Source: Vandiemenella viatica
Taxonomy: Eukaryota; Arthropoda; Insecta; Orthoptera; Morabidae
Reading direction: 5' to 3'
Length of the DNA: 64,000 bases
NCBI GenBank assembly: GCA_031002005.1
Contig: CM061921.1
Coordinates: forward strand, 176,274,935-176,338,934
Below the pieces are notes generated by a model. That model was not told where the DNA came from. It ran no database searches and saw nothing but the letters and a program-made list of their open reading frames with translations. How positions within the stretch are numbered: position 1 is the stretch's first letter; each line of letters opens with the position of its first letter. This document shows, one piece after another, positions 1 through 9,599 of the stretch. The position numbers and the translations under genes are program-made.

Positions 1-1195
1 TAGAGTCGACACAAGGAGTTTAAAAGAGTGCTCCCAGGAAACGTTATTTCAAGATATTAGATACTAATTCTAACCAGTATATTATGATTCAAGAAGTTAT
101 TCATGTTACAGAATAATAGATCGACTTTCCATACAATTTTTAAGGTTAACAGATCCGGTTGTTCCTCCTAACCTGATTGCGACACCCCTCCAATCAAACA
201 TGAGCCGTATACGTCTTGCATTATTCCACTGAAAAACTATTTAAAAAAAAAAAAAAAAACTCATGCGAGTTGTACATTTAGGGGTGAGCTGCTGCAGTTT
301 CCTCTTTGGACACCGCCAACATATCCCATTCACGCACTGGATGTCACTAGCTAATGTTCTTTGCCATGGCAGGAATTTCAGAAAGGCGTCCCAACACCCC
401 CACGTACGACCTATGTAGAACAGCCCTCTGAACTGGTACACTTAGTTCAGTTTGCAGAAACGGTTGGCAAAGTGTTTAAAGCGCTGCTTTTTTCGTCGTC
501 GTAACAACAAATGCCTCACTGTCACTTCGTCATTTGAACTGTACTTTGAACCAGTAGTTGCACGAATAAACATGAGTATTACATGAAGAATGGATAGTAG
601 GAATACGGGTAATCGATACAGTTTATGAATTCTTAACCAACATTTTTTGGAGCAAAAACTATTTGGCTTTTCAACAATGTTATTACTACCAGCGATGTGT
701 TTCTCGGTGAATCAACAATGATGAACCTGATCGAAGCTCAGCTTGCAGTGATCTGCGCCATCAATACCAAAAATATCGTGGAGTATTCAAGTTATGAAGA
801 ACTATAAAGAGTTTATGAACTCGTTATGCTACGCAACTGTTCTCTTCTTCCAACGTAATAACCAATAGATATGAACACAGTAACGTACATGTAAGTGAAA
901 TGTCATAGAATCTCATTTCAACACTGGATTTTGCACAGTTAAGATTAGAAATTAAAGCATATAGTAAAAGATGTTTGAATTAGATTATTTCAAGATTTAG
1001 TGTATGTAAACCTTGATATGATGCATGTGAGATTACCAAGAGGTAATTTTAAAATATTATATATACGGTTTTTTTTTTTAATTTTACCCAACACATGAAA
1101 ATAAAATGTATATTTGCAAGAGCACTATGAGCATAATAAATAGTGTGTCCATTGCAAGTTGTTCTTGACTCCTTCAGTTCACGAAGAGAAGAGCA
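1..1195. other. AT-rich stretch without recognisable gene
   Basis: No ORF with recognisable domains on either strand. The only clear landmark is an adenine run at about 243-259, which could be a decayed retroposon tail, though no head or target-site duplication could be matched to it. Short T-rich runs occur near 1070-1080. I see nothing else to annotate. Confidence 0.5.
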
Positions 1196-1200
1196 TCATA

Positions 1201-1413
1201 CACTGAAGAGCCAAAGAAACTGGTACACCTGCCTAATATCGTGTAGGGCCCCCCACAACACGACGTGGCATGGTCTCGACTAATGTCTGAAGTAGTGCTG
1301 GAGGGAATTGACACCATGCATCCTGCAGGGTTGTCCATAAATCAGTACGAGGGGTGGAGATCTCTTCTGAACGGCACGTTGCAAGGCATATTTAGATATG
1401 CTGAATAATTGTA
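1201..1413 (-). pseudogene. Tc1-like transposase, C-terminal fragment with one terminal inverted repeat
   Basis: Read on the minus strand this encodes the end of a Tc1-mariner transposase. Recognisable pieces include QRAVQKRSPP, then TLQDAWCQFPPALLQTLVE, then MPRRV, and a GPTRY stop (stop codon 1233-1235), which is the usual Tc1 terminus. The reading frame slips between the first two pieces, so the copy is dead. The outer edge at 1201 begins CACTGAAGAGCC directly after a TA dinucleotide, as expected for a Tc1 inverted repeat at its TA target. The N-terminal and catalytic parts are absent: a SINE and then the assembly gap follow. Family assignment is from remembered Tc1 C-terminal sequence. 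Confidence 0.75.
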
Positions 1414-1625
1414 ATTTTTTTTCCTGCTTAACGTCTCTCAGACGGGAAAGGATGGGGGCAAGGAATGGGAAGGAATTCGACCATGGCCTTTTGAAGGTAG
1501 CATCCCGGCATTTGCCTGGAGTGATTTGGGAAACATGGAAAACCCAAATCTGGATGCCCGGTCGGGGATTCGAACCGCCGTCTCCCGAATGCGAGGCAGA
1601 ACAAAAGCCATTACACCACCACGCT
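1414..1625 (-). mobile_element. SINE-1 copy (tRNA-derived), cut by the assembly gap
   Basis: The minus-strand SINE starts with a T run at about 1414-1422 (its poly-A tail). It continues through the conserved body, which contains AAATCACTCCAGGCAAATGC on the minus strand. It then reaches the B-box-like GGTTCGAATCCCCG-type segment of the tRNA head just before the N run at 1626. It matches copies at 18504-18744, 21026-21268 and 47564-47818. It interrupts the Tc1 remnant on its left. The tRNA head's outer end and target duplication are hidden in the gap. Confidence 0.85.
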
Positions 1626-2625
1626 NNNNNNNNNNNNNNNNNNNNNNNNNNNNNNNNNNNNNNNNNNNNNNNNNNNNNNNNNNNNNNNNNNNNNNNNNNN
1701 NNNNNNNNNNNNNNNNNNNNNNNNNNNNNNNNNNNNNNNNNNNNNNNNNNNNNNNNNNNNNNNNNNNNNNNNNNNNNNNNNNNNNNNNNNNNNNNNNNNN
1801 NNNNNNNNNNNNNNNNNNNNNNNNNNNNNNNNNNNNNNNNNNNNNNNNNNNNNNNNNNNNNNNNNNNNNNNNNNNNNNNNNNNNNNNNNNNNNNNNNNNN
1901 NNNNNNNNNNNNNNNNNNNNNNNNNNNNNNNNNNNNNNNNNNNNNNNNNNNNNNNNNNNNNNNNNNNNNNNNNNNNNNNNNNNNNNNNNNNNNNNNNNNN
2001 NNNNNNNNNNNNNNNNNNNNNNNNNNNNNNNNNNNNNNNNNNNNNNNNNNNNNNNNNNNNNNNNNNNNNNNNNNNNNNNNNNNNNNNNNNNNNNNNNNNN
2101 NNNNNNNNNNNNNNNNNNNNNNNNNNNNNNNNNNNNNNNNNNNNNNNNNNNNNNNNNNNNNNNNNNNNNNNNNNNNNNNNNNNNNNNNNNNNNNNNNNNN
2201 NNNNNNNNNNNNNNNNNNNNNNNNNNNNNNNNNNNNNNNNNNNNNNNNNNNNNNNNNNNNNNNNNNNNNNNNNNNNNNNNNNNNNNNNNNNNNNNNNNNN
2301 NNNNNNNNNNNNNNNNNNNNNNNNNNNNNNNNNNNNNNNNNNNNNNNNNNNNNNNNNNNNNNNNNNNNNNNNNNNNNNNNNNNNNNNNNNNNNNNNNNNN
2401 NNNNNNNNNNNNNNNNNNNNNNNNNNNNNNNNNNNNNNNNNNNNNNNNNNNNNNNNNNNNNNNNNNNNNNNNNNNNNNNNNNNNNNNNNNNNNNNNNNNN
2501 NNNNNNNNNNNNNNNNNNNNNNNNNNNNNNNNNNNNNNNNNNNNNNNNNNNNNNNNNNNNNNNNNNNNNNNNNNNNNNNNNNNNNNNNNNNNNNNNNNNN
2601 NNNNNNNNNNNNNNNNNNNNNNNNN
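1626..2625. other. Assembly gap of exactly 1000 N
   Basis: All bases are N. The round length suggests a placeholder of unknown true size. The long frames that cross it are artefacts of translating N. Confidence 0.99.
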
Positions 2626-2930
2626 TTCCATTAAAGTGATTACAATGGTAAAACATGCATACACTACTTTCTTCGTTGTGTTTATTGTTTGTCTGTTATC
2701 ATAGGTTTCCTCAACTGTGTTGCGGTATTTAGAGGCCTTATGTTTTTACTAATTACATGAAGAAGAGGGTATTCCAGTAATTCTCAACTTCTGAAATTAA
2801 TGTACAGAGGCTTGATTAATTTAATTAAATAACGCTTCAGCGCACACTCCGATGTTCTCCTACACTCCCGTTTAACCCCTTTCTTGTAACCATTTTTTGT
2901 TTTAGCTTAGTTCTAGTCGAAGTCAAGGAT
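2626..2930. other. AT-rich spacer, nothing recognised
   Basis: Between the gap and the next SINE there is AT-rich sequence with no recognisable coding or repeat family. Confidence 0.4.
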
Positions 2931-2933
2931 ATT

Positions 2934-3066
2934 AGAGGCGGGAAAGGACTGGGGCAAGTAATATGAAGGATCTTGGCCATCGCCTTTTGTAAGATACATT
3001 CCTGCATTCGTCTTGAGTGATTTCGAGAAACTATGGAAAACGGAAATTTGACTGGCCACACGCGGT
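2934..3066 (-). mobile_element. Old, diverged SINE-1 fragment
   Basis: The plus strand shows, in order, the SINE-1 features seen elsewhere in reverse complement: GAGGCGGGAAAGGACTGGGG, a GGCCATCGCC block, a TTGAGTGATTT block and GAAACTATGGAAAAC. Many substitutions separate it from the copy at 18504-18744, and the tRNA B-box region is degraded. It abuts a CR1/L2-like LINE tail, so it may have inserted into that LINE. Confidence 0.65.
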
Positions 3067-3069
3067 GGA

Positions 3070-3440
3070 TTAGAATTTGAATGCAAGACCAGAGCTTTCC
3101 CGCTCGTCTGCCAAGCTCGGTATCAGCCTATTTTTGCCCTTTACGAATTTTAATTTTAAAATATTTCAGTGTTTTTGATAAATTATTCATCGTTCCTCTT
3201 GGTTATTTATTCCAATCTGACAAGGGAAAAAAAAGTTTCCCCGCTCCATTGTACCTGAGATAGAGTTCCGGCTTGAGGTCATGGTACACGTATTCCCATT
3301 CTTGCACTACTCTTAATTGTTCCATCAGTATTTCTCTAGGCCTCATCACCAATATACGTCCTAGACGCTCTCAGTACTCTCGTGACCCTCCTCCAATCTA
3401 CCAATATACACCAATCTGGCTCCTTCATAACATAAGTTAC
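3070..3440 (-). mobile_element. 3' end of a CR1/L2-like LINE, fragment
   Basis: This segment aligns by eye with 38795-39060, the 3' end of the larger LINE in this window. Shared blocks include the TTTAAAATATTT area, GATAAATTATTCATC, GGTTATTTATTCCAATCTGAC and the CATCACCAATA and CCCTCCTCC blocks. In the larger copy these bases encode the last residues of the reverse transcriptase and the 3' UTR. No intact frame remains. It is a 5'-truncated LINE copy on the minus strand. Confidence 0.65.
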
Positions 3441-3554
3441 TAAAAAATCAAATCATCGTATGACTCCGTTTGCCCGGAGATCCCGAAGGATTGATTGTCC
3501 GCCCAGTGAAAGAGTTTTCGATTCGCCGAGCATGGCTCCTCTTGTCCTGGTCAT

Positions 3555-3752
3555 AACTAACCTAACCCGGTAATTGTAGCGTGGAATCTGAACCTCGAAA
3601 GCCTCTGGTGTACATTACACAGCAAGCTGTGCCAGAGGTGAAGGTCAGGTTAAAGATCTTAGAAAATTTCAGCCAGGTATGGAATTCGAACCGGAGACAT
3701 TTCGATCTCCAGTCAGATGCCTTAAACACTAAACCACCAGACCCCTCACGTG
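3555..3752 (-). mobile_element. SINE-2 copy (second tRNA-derived family)
   Basis: On the minus strand a tRNA-like head comes first: TGGTGGTTTAGTGTTTAAGG as the A-box region and CCGGTTCGAATTCC as the B box, about 40 bases apart. A body follows with GCACAGCTTGCTGTGTAATG and then GAGGTTCAGATTCCACG. Related copies lie at 5085-5275, 54985-55300, 55480-55665 and 57785-58010, with a tail-only copy at 38240-38400. The anticodon and parent tRNA cannot be assigned confidently. Short open frames here are chance. Confidence 0.75.
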
Positions 3753-3874
3753 CTACGATAATTTCCACAGACAAATGTAACTGTTCATTTTTGCACCCCC
3801 ATCAGATCCTTTATTTTATACGCGAAATGTGGGTCCGTCAGACACCGACATATGTAAGTGGGGTTCCGAGCAAC

Positions 3875-3924
3875 GCGACAATGTCGCGGCGGCTTTCATT
3901 CATAATATGCCGCAACATTGTCGC
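3875..3924. repeat. Inverted repeat with 16-bp arms and 18-nt loop
   Basis: The left arm (3875-3890) and right arm (3909-3924) are reverse complements with one mismatch, centred on the core GACAATGT. The surrounding 3800-4030 is markedly more GC-rich than its neighbours. No coding family was recognised. It could be a foldback or MITE-like remnant, or a chance palindrome in unique sequence. Confidence 0.6.
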
Positions 3925-4182
3925 AGCTACACTGACGCGCTACTCACTTCCGAGACGCGCATCACTATCGCCCAGACAGTTCAGGTCACTACGCAATCGT
4001 CGGCTGCGCTGTCTTGTTCATAGCAAATCTGAAGTAACTCAATCTCTTGTGAAAGACTTACCAGAATTATATGAGGAAGAACGGTAAGATCTATTGTTTA
4101 AGTATAACCTGGATCTTTTCAGGGGACCAGATAACGATTAACATTTCATTTTCAGGTTCATTGCTGTGGAAGAGATATACTC

Positions 4183-5505
4183 ATATATATTACTAGATGT
4201 TACCCGTACTTCGTACGCGTGGACTTGGAATTTCATTGCCAAAATTGGATATGGAAAGCTGTTAGAAAACGTAGGATTTGTCCCAAACAATAGCGAAATC
4301 GGCATAATATGATAGGAAAGCCATCACTACATCATTCTATCATCAAACTTGTCTCATGAAGAGAATCAATTTCCAGCATATTTAAAAACAGAAAAACAAA
4401 CGAAGGTGCGGGGATGTGGGGGGGGGGGGAGTTTCACTGAGTGCAGCTTTATTTCAGCTTGGTCTTTTCTTCTTTCTTCAGCATGAGCATCACATTCTTG
4501 GGTTCTAATAACTTTATTTGCTTCTGCTCATCTAGAGTTACACCTTAGGACAGGTTTACGCCCGCAAGGCATGTCAGAAAAGAAGACAAAATAAACTGGT
4601 GCCGGAATCTATTAGGCAGACACAAAGTAATAGTACAGAGCAGAGCAAATCGACATCTACACTAAATAATAAGTTTTGTCTCTAAACGAAATTTAGTAAC
4701 AAATCATACACTAACAGACTGTGCGAGAAGCATAGCTTCAGCAACCGACGTAATATTACAGACTAACACACGCATCCGTCTGTCTGTCACCATTCGATAA
4801 GTTATCAAAACTTCGTGACTAAAACTGTTATTAATACCGAAAACAGTGTCCTTTGTCATTCCTCCGGATACAAAGTATTTCCTTCTTAAATTCCATCAAT
4901 ATCGGTATAGTCATTTAGTCGACAAAACGTAACAAATAGACAAAGACTTACTTCCGCATTTATAATATTATTAGTGCAGATCACACGCACACTGACTGCG
5001 AGAGAAACAACGGCTGACTGATCAAAATAGCGTAAAAAAGTGTACACCTACAGCACTGTTAGGCCGCGTACGATTTGCCAGGCATTGCACCCCTAGATTT
5101 GTGGTACCTACAGTTTAACATGGAATCCGAAAAACTGACCGTCCAGGCGTGGCTCATACGATCAAAAACAATTCTTAAAAATCTCAGATTCGATCGGGAT
5201 TGGAACCGGAGACCACGGTCCAAACATCAGTAAGCAAGCGCCTCAAATACTAAGCTACCAGCCCGTTATACGGTACGGTACTACAGAGTCTTACAAATCC
5301 TAAGCATCTATCTATCGTCGTTTCGGTAATTTTTCAAAATTAATGACAATGTGTACTATTTACACGGAAAAAGTATCGTATGACCATCCTATTGCCATGT
5401 CGCAAATTTCATCGTGATCGGATTAGACGTTAGGCCAAGAAACGTAACAAACAGACAGACAGACAGAGACAGAATTACTTTCACATTTATAATATTAGTA
5501 TAGAT
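4183..5505. mobile_element. Decayed RTE-like or nonautonomous repeat carrying a SINE-2 insertion
   Basis: The left edge reads TATTACTAGATGTTACCCG followed by ACTTCGTACGCGTGGA. The right edge is a tract of CAGA units and then TTTATAATATTAGTATAGAT. Those edges are typical of a very common insect interspersed repeat often linked with RTE-type LINEs. A second copy of the right-edge motif lies at about 4963-4977, so this may be two overlapping or nested copies. A G run occurs near 4418-4430. No coding domain was recognised. The assignment rests on recalled edge motifs. Confidence 0.45.
5085..5275 (-). mobile_element. SINE-2 copy inside the RTE-like repeat
   Basis: On the minus strand the head reads GGTAGCTTAGTATTTGAGGC with B-box-like CCGGTTCCAATCCCGATCG, then the body with TTTTTCGGATTCCATG and TTAAACTGTAGGTACC. 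The head and tail agree with the SINE-2 copies near 3.6 and 55.2 kb. It lies between the two copies of the RTE-like right-edge motif, so it inserted into that older repeat. Confidence 0.7.
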
Positions 5506-5809
5506 TTGCTTACAGATTATCGAATTCGTATATTTAAATAGTGATAAGAGTTGTTCTGGAAATGCTGAGACAAAAGATAGTGGCGAAATTGATTATAAGA
5601 GAATGAAAAAGATTTCTGGGAGAAATGATACATACCAAACTGTATATTAGCATAGATGGGCAGCATGCTCCATAACACAGTAGTATTCTTTATTTTAAGT
5701 ACAAAGATTATTTTTCTATTGTAATACTTGCCTTGGTTGACGCTAATAAGTTTGTGGCTCCTAATGTTGATTCATATGTCAAGTATTTCGAATATTATAT
5801 ACTCCATTA

Positions 5810-6070
5810 GTGTATAATCCGGATACTTTCACTGATTTAATATTAGAAGCTTATTTTTCCCACGATCTTTTAGGAGATGCGTATTTGGAGGATATTGACA
5901 GGCCCTACTACGACCGTCATGATATCCAGAAACCTACAGATATGATTAATTTGGCCGGTACCAAGGGGAATCATATTTGGTATCATACATGTCAGAGGTC
6001 AACTAAAACTATATTTCAACTCTGTAACTGGATAAGTAGGCTGGCAAAAACTATTAAAAATAAAAATTAA
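5810..6070 (+). CDS. Unrecognised 86-residue ORF
   Basis: An uninterrupted frame begins MYNPDTFTDLILEAYF and ends in a lysine/asparagine-rich stretch. Composition is protein-like: an acidic middle (YLEDIDRPYYDRHD) and a Gly/His/Cys-containing segment near residues 55-66. Continuous sense codons upstream (5530-5640) contain more charged residues, so this might be the last piece of a larger degraded gene or retrocopy. I recognise no family. No promoter or splice sites are evident. It is followed by a poly-T tract at 6121-6148. It could equally be a chance frame in AT-rich DNA. Confidence 0.25.
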   Translation: MYNPDTFTDLILEAYFSHDLLGDAYLEDIDRPYYDRHDIQKPTDMINLAGTKGNHIWYHTCQRSTKTIFQLCNWISRLAKTIKNKN

Positions 6071-6344
6071 TAAAATATTGATCAAACTGTACTCTCTTAA
6101 AATTTCACCAAAAACTTACCCTTTTTTTAATTTTTTTTTTTTTTTTTTGATCTTCTGCACTTAAATAATACAGTAGTTGCTTTTGTGACTCTGAAGTTGT
6201 GAGAAGCCCTCCTTGGTAAAAACTTCGAAAACATCCATTTTCATTAAAATATCACCACATAAACAATAGACTAACTAGTGCTAATCGTAGATGTCGCGCG
6301 ACAATACAAAGGCAAGCACGGCACTGTCACTATCATCTCCCTCT

Positions 6345-6620
6345 CCAATAATTGAAGGATTCTGACATATTTTCCTATCACCTGTTCCATTTGTCCTACC
6401 CAGCTGAATTTATTATCGTCTGTTATGCCAAGTTATTTATATTTCTGGTCTTCAATAAGCAATGCTCACTCCAGGATCATAAATAACCATTTCTTTATCT
6501 GTGTACCAAATAAGCTGACTATTCTTGGCATTTATTTTCATTTCATCTATTATCATCTACGCGCTACCCTAACTTATTCAATACCATTTTATGGTTACCT
6601 CAGTTAAATGACTTAGGACG
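6345..6620 (-). mobile_element. CR1/L2-like LINE reverse transcriptase fragment (thumb side)
   Basis: This aligns by eye with 39300-39490. Both share CCTATCACCTG, a CAGCTGAATTTATTATC-type block, TTATGCCAAG, TCTTCAATAAGC and the CCAAATAAGCTGACTATTC block. In the larger copy the region lies between the YxDD box and the thumb. All frames are interrupted. Confidence 0.65.
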
Positions 6621-6659
6621 GTCTAATGTTATATTCTCAACATGGCTTCACTTGATTGT

Positions 6660-7340
6660 CTCATCCAAAATACACACCCTGACAAATGATTAGGTTGGAA
6701 AGGGTGTCATATAGCCATTGTCATATCCTGAGGCAAACTGGCCCAAAACTTTTGTAACTGGTCATTGATATCCTGGATATTGGCACTGGGACGGAGTTTA
6801 CATCCGAACTGACCTCCCACAAGTTCTATCAGGGAAAGATCTTGCTGGCCACGAGACTGCCTCGATACTAAGCATGCTGTTCACAGAGACAAGTAGTGTG
6901 GACGAGCATTTTACGATTGAAAAATGGCTCAACGATACCGTCACATGAGAGATAACCCATGAGGTCGCAAGATATCCGTGACGTACCGTTGTGATGAATG
7001 AGTTTCTTCAATTACCGTCTGCCGTGACCGGAAGTCATATCCGATTGCTCCTCACACCATGACGCCAGCAATAACATCGCTGTGCCTCTTTGAAACATTT
7101 GACGAATGGGACCTCATCCCATTCACCGCCATTCACGTCGATGATGGTCATCCAAGGCAGTGCGGACCCGCGATTAATTGCTGAACGCAATGCGTCCACA
7201 TACATCAGCAGTCCCGGTCACGGCACCACACAAAACTCAGCCGTTTGTGTTGTGTTAACGGCAGTCTAAGAACGGGGCGGTAATTCCCTAGTTCTACTGC
7301 TTCTAATCTCTTACCATTGACTTTATGGTGTATGGAGCCA
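6660..7340 (-). pseudogene. Tc1-mariner-like transposase remnant, left arm of an inverted pair
   Basis: On the minus strand, degraded pieces of a Tc1-type catalytic domain are visible. An altered NARPHT region with MLVHTTCLC is followed by AVSWPARSFPD and LVGGQFGCKLRPSANIQDIN, then FWASLPQDM. These correspond to the second aspartate region, the W-P-x-R-S-P-D motif and the C-terminus. Several frameshifts and stops make it nonfunctional. The same region occurs in opposite orientation at 7340-7680, so the pair points outward. Confidence 0.65.
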
Positions 7341-7680
7341 TCGGGTAACACTTCAGTTTAGTTTTAAATAGGACAACGCTCGTCCACTCACAGGACGTAG
7401 TTCTATGAATGTCTGCTTGATGTTGAGGAATTCCAGTGGCCAGCATGATACCCAAATCTGTCGCTGATAGAACATGTATGGGATCAGCTCTAACGTCAAC
7501 TACGTCCCAGTCCCAGTCCTATTGCCAGTGCCAGTATTAGTATATCAAGGGTTAGTTAGAACAGTTTTGGACCAGCTTGCCTCAGAAGAGGATTCAACGG
7601 CTTTGTAATACTCTTTCTGACCGAACCAATGCATGCATCCATGCCAGAGGGGTTGCAATGTTACAATAATAATTAGGCTC
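7340..7680 (+). pseudogene. Tc1-mariner-like transposase C-terminus, right arm of an inverted pair
   Basis: On the plus strand: DNARPLTGRSSMN (the N-A-R-P-H-T region), then EHVWDQL, then LPQKRIQRLCNTLSDRTNAC and IHARGVAMLQ with a stop. This is the ordinary C-terminus of the same transposase family as the left arm. Frames shift between these pieces. The copy has no N-terminus. Its outer end resembles the left arm's outer end in reverse complement. Confidence 0.7.
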
Positions 7681-7689
7681 ATATTGCCA

Positions 7690-8100
7690 AGGTTTTTGTA
7701 AATTTGTCTCTAGTTTGTAATCACTGAAATAACATCGCATACTCCCTCAACCTGTGAATTTTCTGGGTGCATTAATTTTTTTGTCTGGCATTGTTTCTCG
7801 CATATAGCCCACAGAGACGCATATGAATATCATTGCCTAAAGCCTCGTCGTCAATTTGGTAACCAGTTTCTTTTGTCATAGATGTTTCTAATATAATTGC
7901 ATATCAATATCTCCATTAATATATCTGCCACTGAAATCAAAATAATCGACCCGTAATTTTCAACCCTATTTGACGCCTCTGCTGGGGATCATTCGTCGGG
8001 CATTTGGTTACAGAAATGATCTATTTTAAGTTTCATGAAGAAAGTTGTCAGAGTATTGTGATTTTCTTTGTTTCCCACGAAATATTTTAGATTTTCCCCA
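7690..8100 (-). mobile_element. CR1/L2-like LINE reverse transcriptase fragment (palm start)
   Basis: The region aligns with 39880-39990: shared blocks include GCATATAGCC, ATGAATATC.TTGCCTAAAGCC and AACCAGTTTC. On the minus strand this corresponds to the stretch just before the palm. It borders a Jockey ORF1 fragment on the right. No open frame of useful length. Confidence 0.6.
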
Positions 8101-8109
8101 TAGTCCGCC

Positions 8110-9490
8110 TGTGAGGTGGCCCTTGATGATCTTGTTCAGCTACTAGTATTTTCTTATCATTTTATTCCTCTATTCCTCTTTGTGGAGGTGGTACTGTAAG
8201 TGTAGTGTCTATACTATTTCCTGTCTGTTGACGAGTGTTTTTATTTGCTATGTCTTCTTATATCGGTGCAGCTGAATCTAGAGGTGCAAATGTGTTTTGC
8301 AACTGGATCTGACAGTTTTTTTTGTTCGTATTATCTTGTCTCTTGGGATTATTCATATGTTTCCTCTTGTCATTTGTTGTTTAGAACCCGTTAGAAGGTT
8401 GAATCAGACTAGGAAATTGCTTCAAGAAATCTTTTCTTTTGTATTGAGATTTCTGATGTTGAGGTAGATGAGTCACGTATTCAGAATCAGAGGTCAAAGC
8501 TTCTGTGTCGTCTGAAGATTCTGTATCGGCGCGCAGGTTTCGTTTCGCAGGGCAGCCATTGTAGTAAGCTGGGTGGGTCCCATTGCAATTGCAGCAGGTT
8601 GGTACCCCGTCTCGCTGGATGCTGAAGTCGGCTACATTGTGGCTGCCAGCACACCTCACGCAACCCTCCTGGTCAGTGCAGAACCGTGCCAGGTGTCCAT
8701 GACCCTGACAGCCAAAGCACCGGGCCAGTGCGAGCGGTGGCCTCTTCTTGGTGTCAAGTAGAACCTTGCGTCCTAGGACGGTCCGCATCCACTATTCCGG
8801 CCGAACACGCTCCGTATTTTGGAACGTGAACAGTGGCAGACGCTACTCTGTCCCTGGGTGGCCGAGATAACGATACCGCCAGTGTTGAACTCGCCGGCCA
8901 TCTTCTCCTCGGTCACATCAGCCGTTAGTCCATGGACGACAAGCCTTGTTGGCTTCCATTGGAGCTGTGGGGTGTGGTAGGTAGATGTTGCGTCCGTCCA
9001 GGAAGACCATCAGACGACTGGATTGTGTCGAGTGCTGCGGGAGAAACAGCAGCTCCTCTTTCAAGGACAGGCAGAGGACGTAGATGATGTTCTCCTTGAA
9101 GAATGTGACTGCTGGGTAGAGGAAATTGCCCTCGTAGAAAGCGCTGAGGGGAAGAACTGGTTCTTCTTCCACTTGATGATCTCCATTGTTTAGGTTGTGA
9201 CGGCTATCGTTTTGGTTGACGTGTTGAACTCAGGTGGAGAAGTCTAAACGATTTAATGTTTAGGTGATGGCTACACCATTGCTGGTGGAGATTTCTTGAC
9301 CTTGACGTTGACTGATTCGGTGCCGAGACGAAGTCGAAAGCTCTGAATCTCCTCGTTAGGAGGTCGGAGTACTCCTCCCAGTCTAAATGACCAGAGAGTA
9401 GAGTTGGAAAAACTAGTGGCTCCGGCAATTTAGTGATCCCTGCCGGAAGAATCTTCTTCGCTAGGAGGCTGCATTCGGGAGTGGTCATGA
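8110..9490 (-). pseudogene. Jockey-clade LINE ORF1 (gag-like, zinc knuckles), orphan copy
   Basis: The minus strand reads, from 9488 down, an ORF1 N-terminus (MTTPECSLLAKKILP), then a partly frame-shifted PRE/C2HC-type region (VVHGLTADVTEEKMA). CCHC-type zinc knuckles follow in the frame 8381-8788: CFGCQGHGHLARFC, CVRCAGSH and CCNCNGTHPAYYNGC. Three tandem knuckles after such a domain are typical of Jockey-clade ORF1 nucleic-acid chaperones that bind LINE RNA. At least two frameshifts separate the N-terminal pieces. No endonuclease or RT follows downstream (lower coordinates); a different LINE begins instead, so only ORF1 remains. It lies 3' of Jockey A on the same strand. Confidence 0.75.
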
Positions 9491-9599
9491 TTGTCTCGAA
9501 AGTTGAGTGGACGTCTATTGGAACCTCTTAGGCGAACTCATAGTTATCTAGAAGGACGGAGATAGTCAACTTCAACTTGCTCGGGTTCAACCACACAGA

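Noticed and set aside
1280..2704. Long ORFs on both strands across 1.3-2.7 kb
   Set aside because: They run through the 1000-N assembly gap and consist mostly of unknown residues.
3581..4087. 168-codon plus-strand ORF
   Set aside because: Its first third overlaps a SINE-2 copy and the rest covers the GC-rich hairpin patch; no domain and no conservation signal visible.
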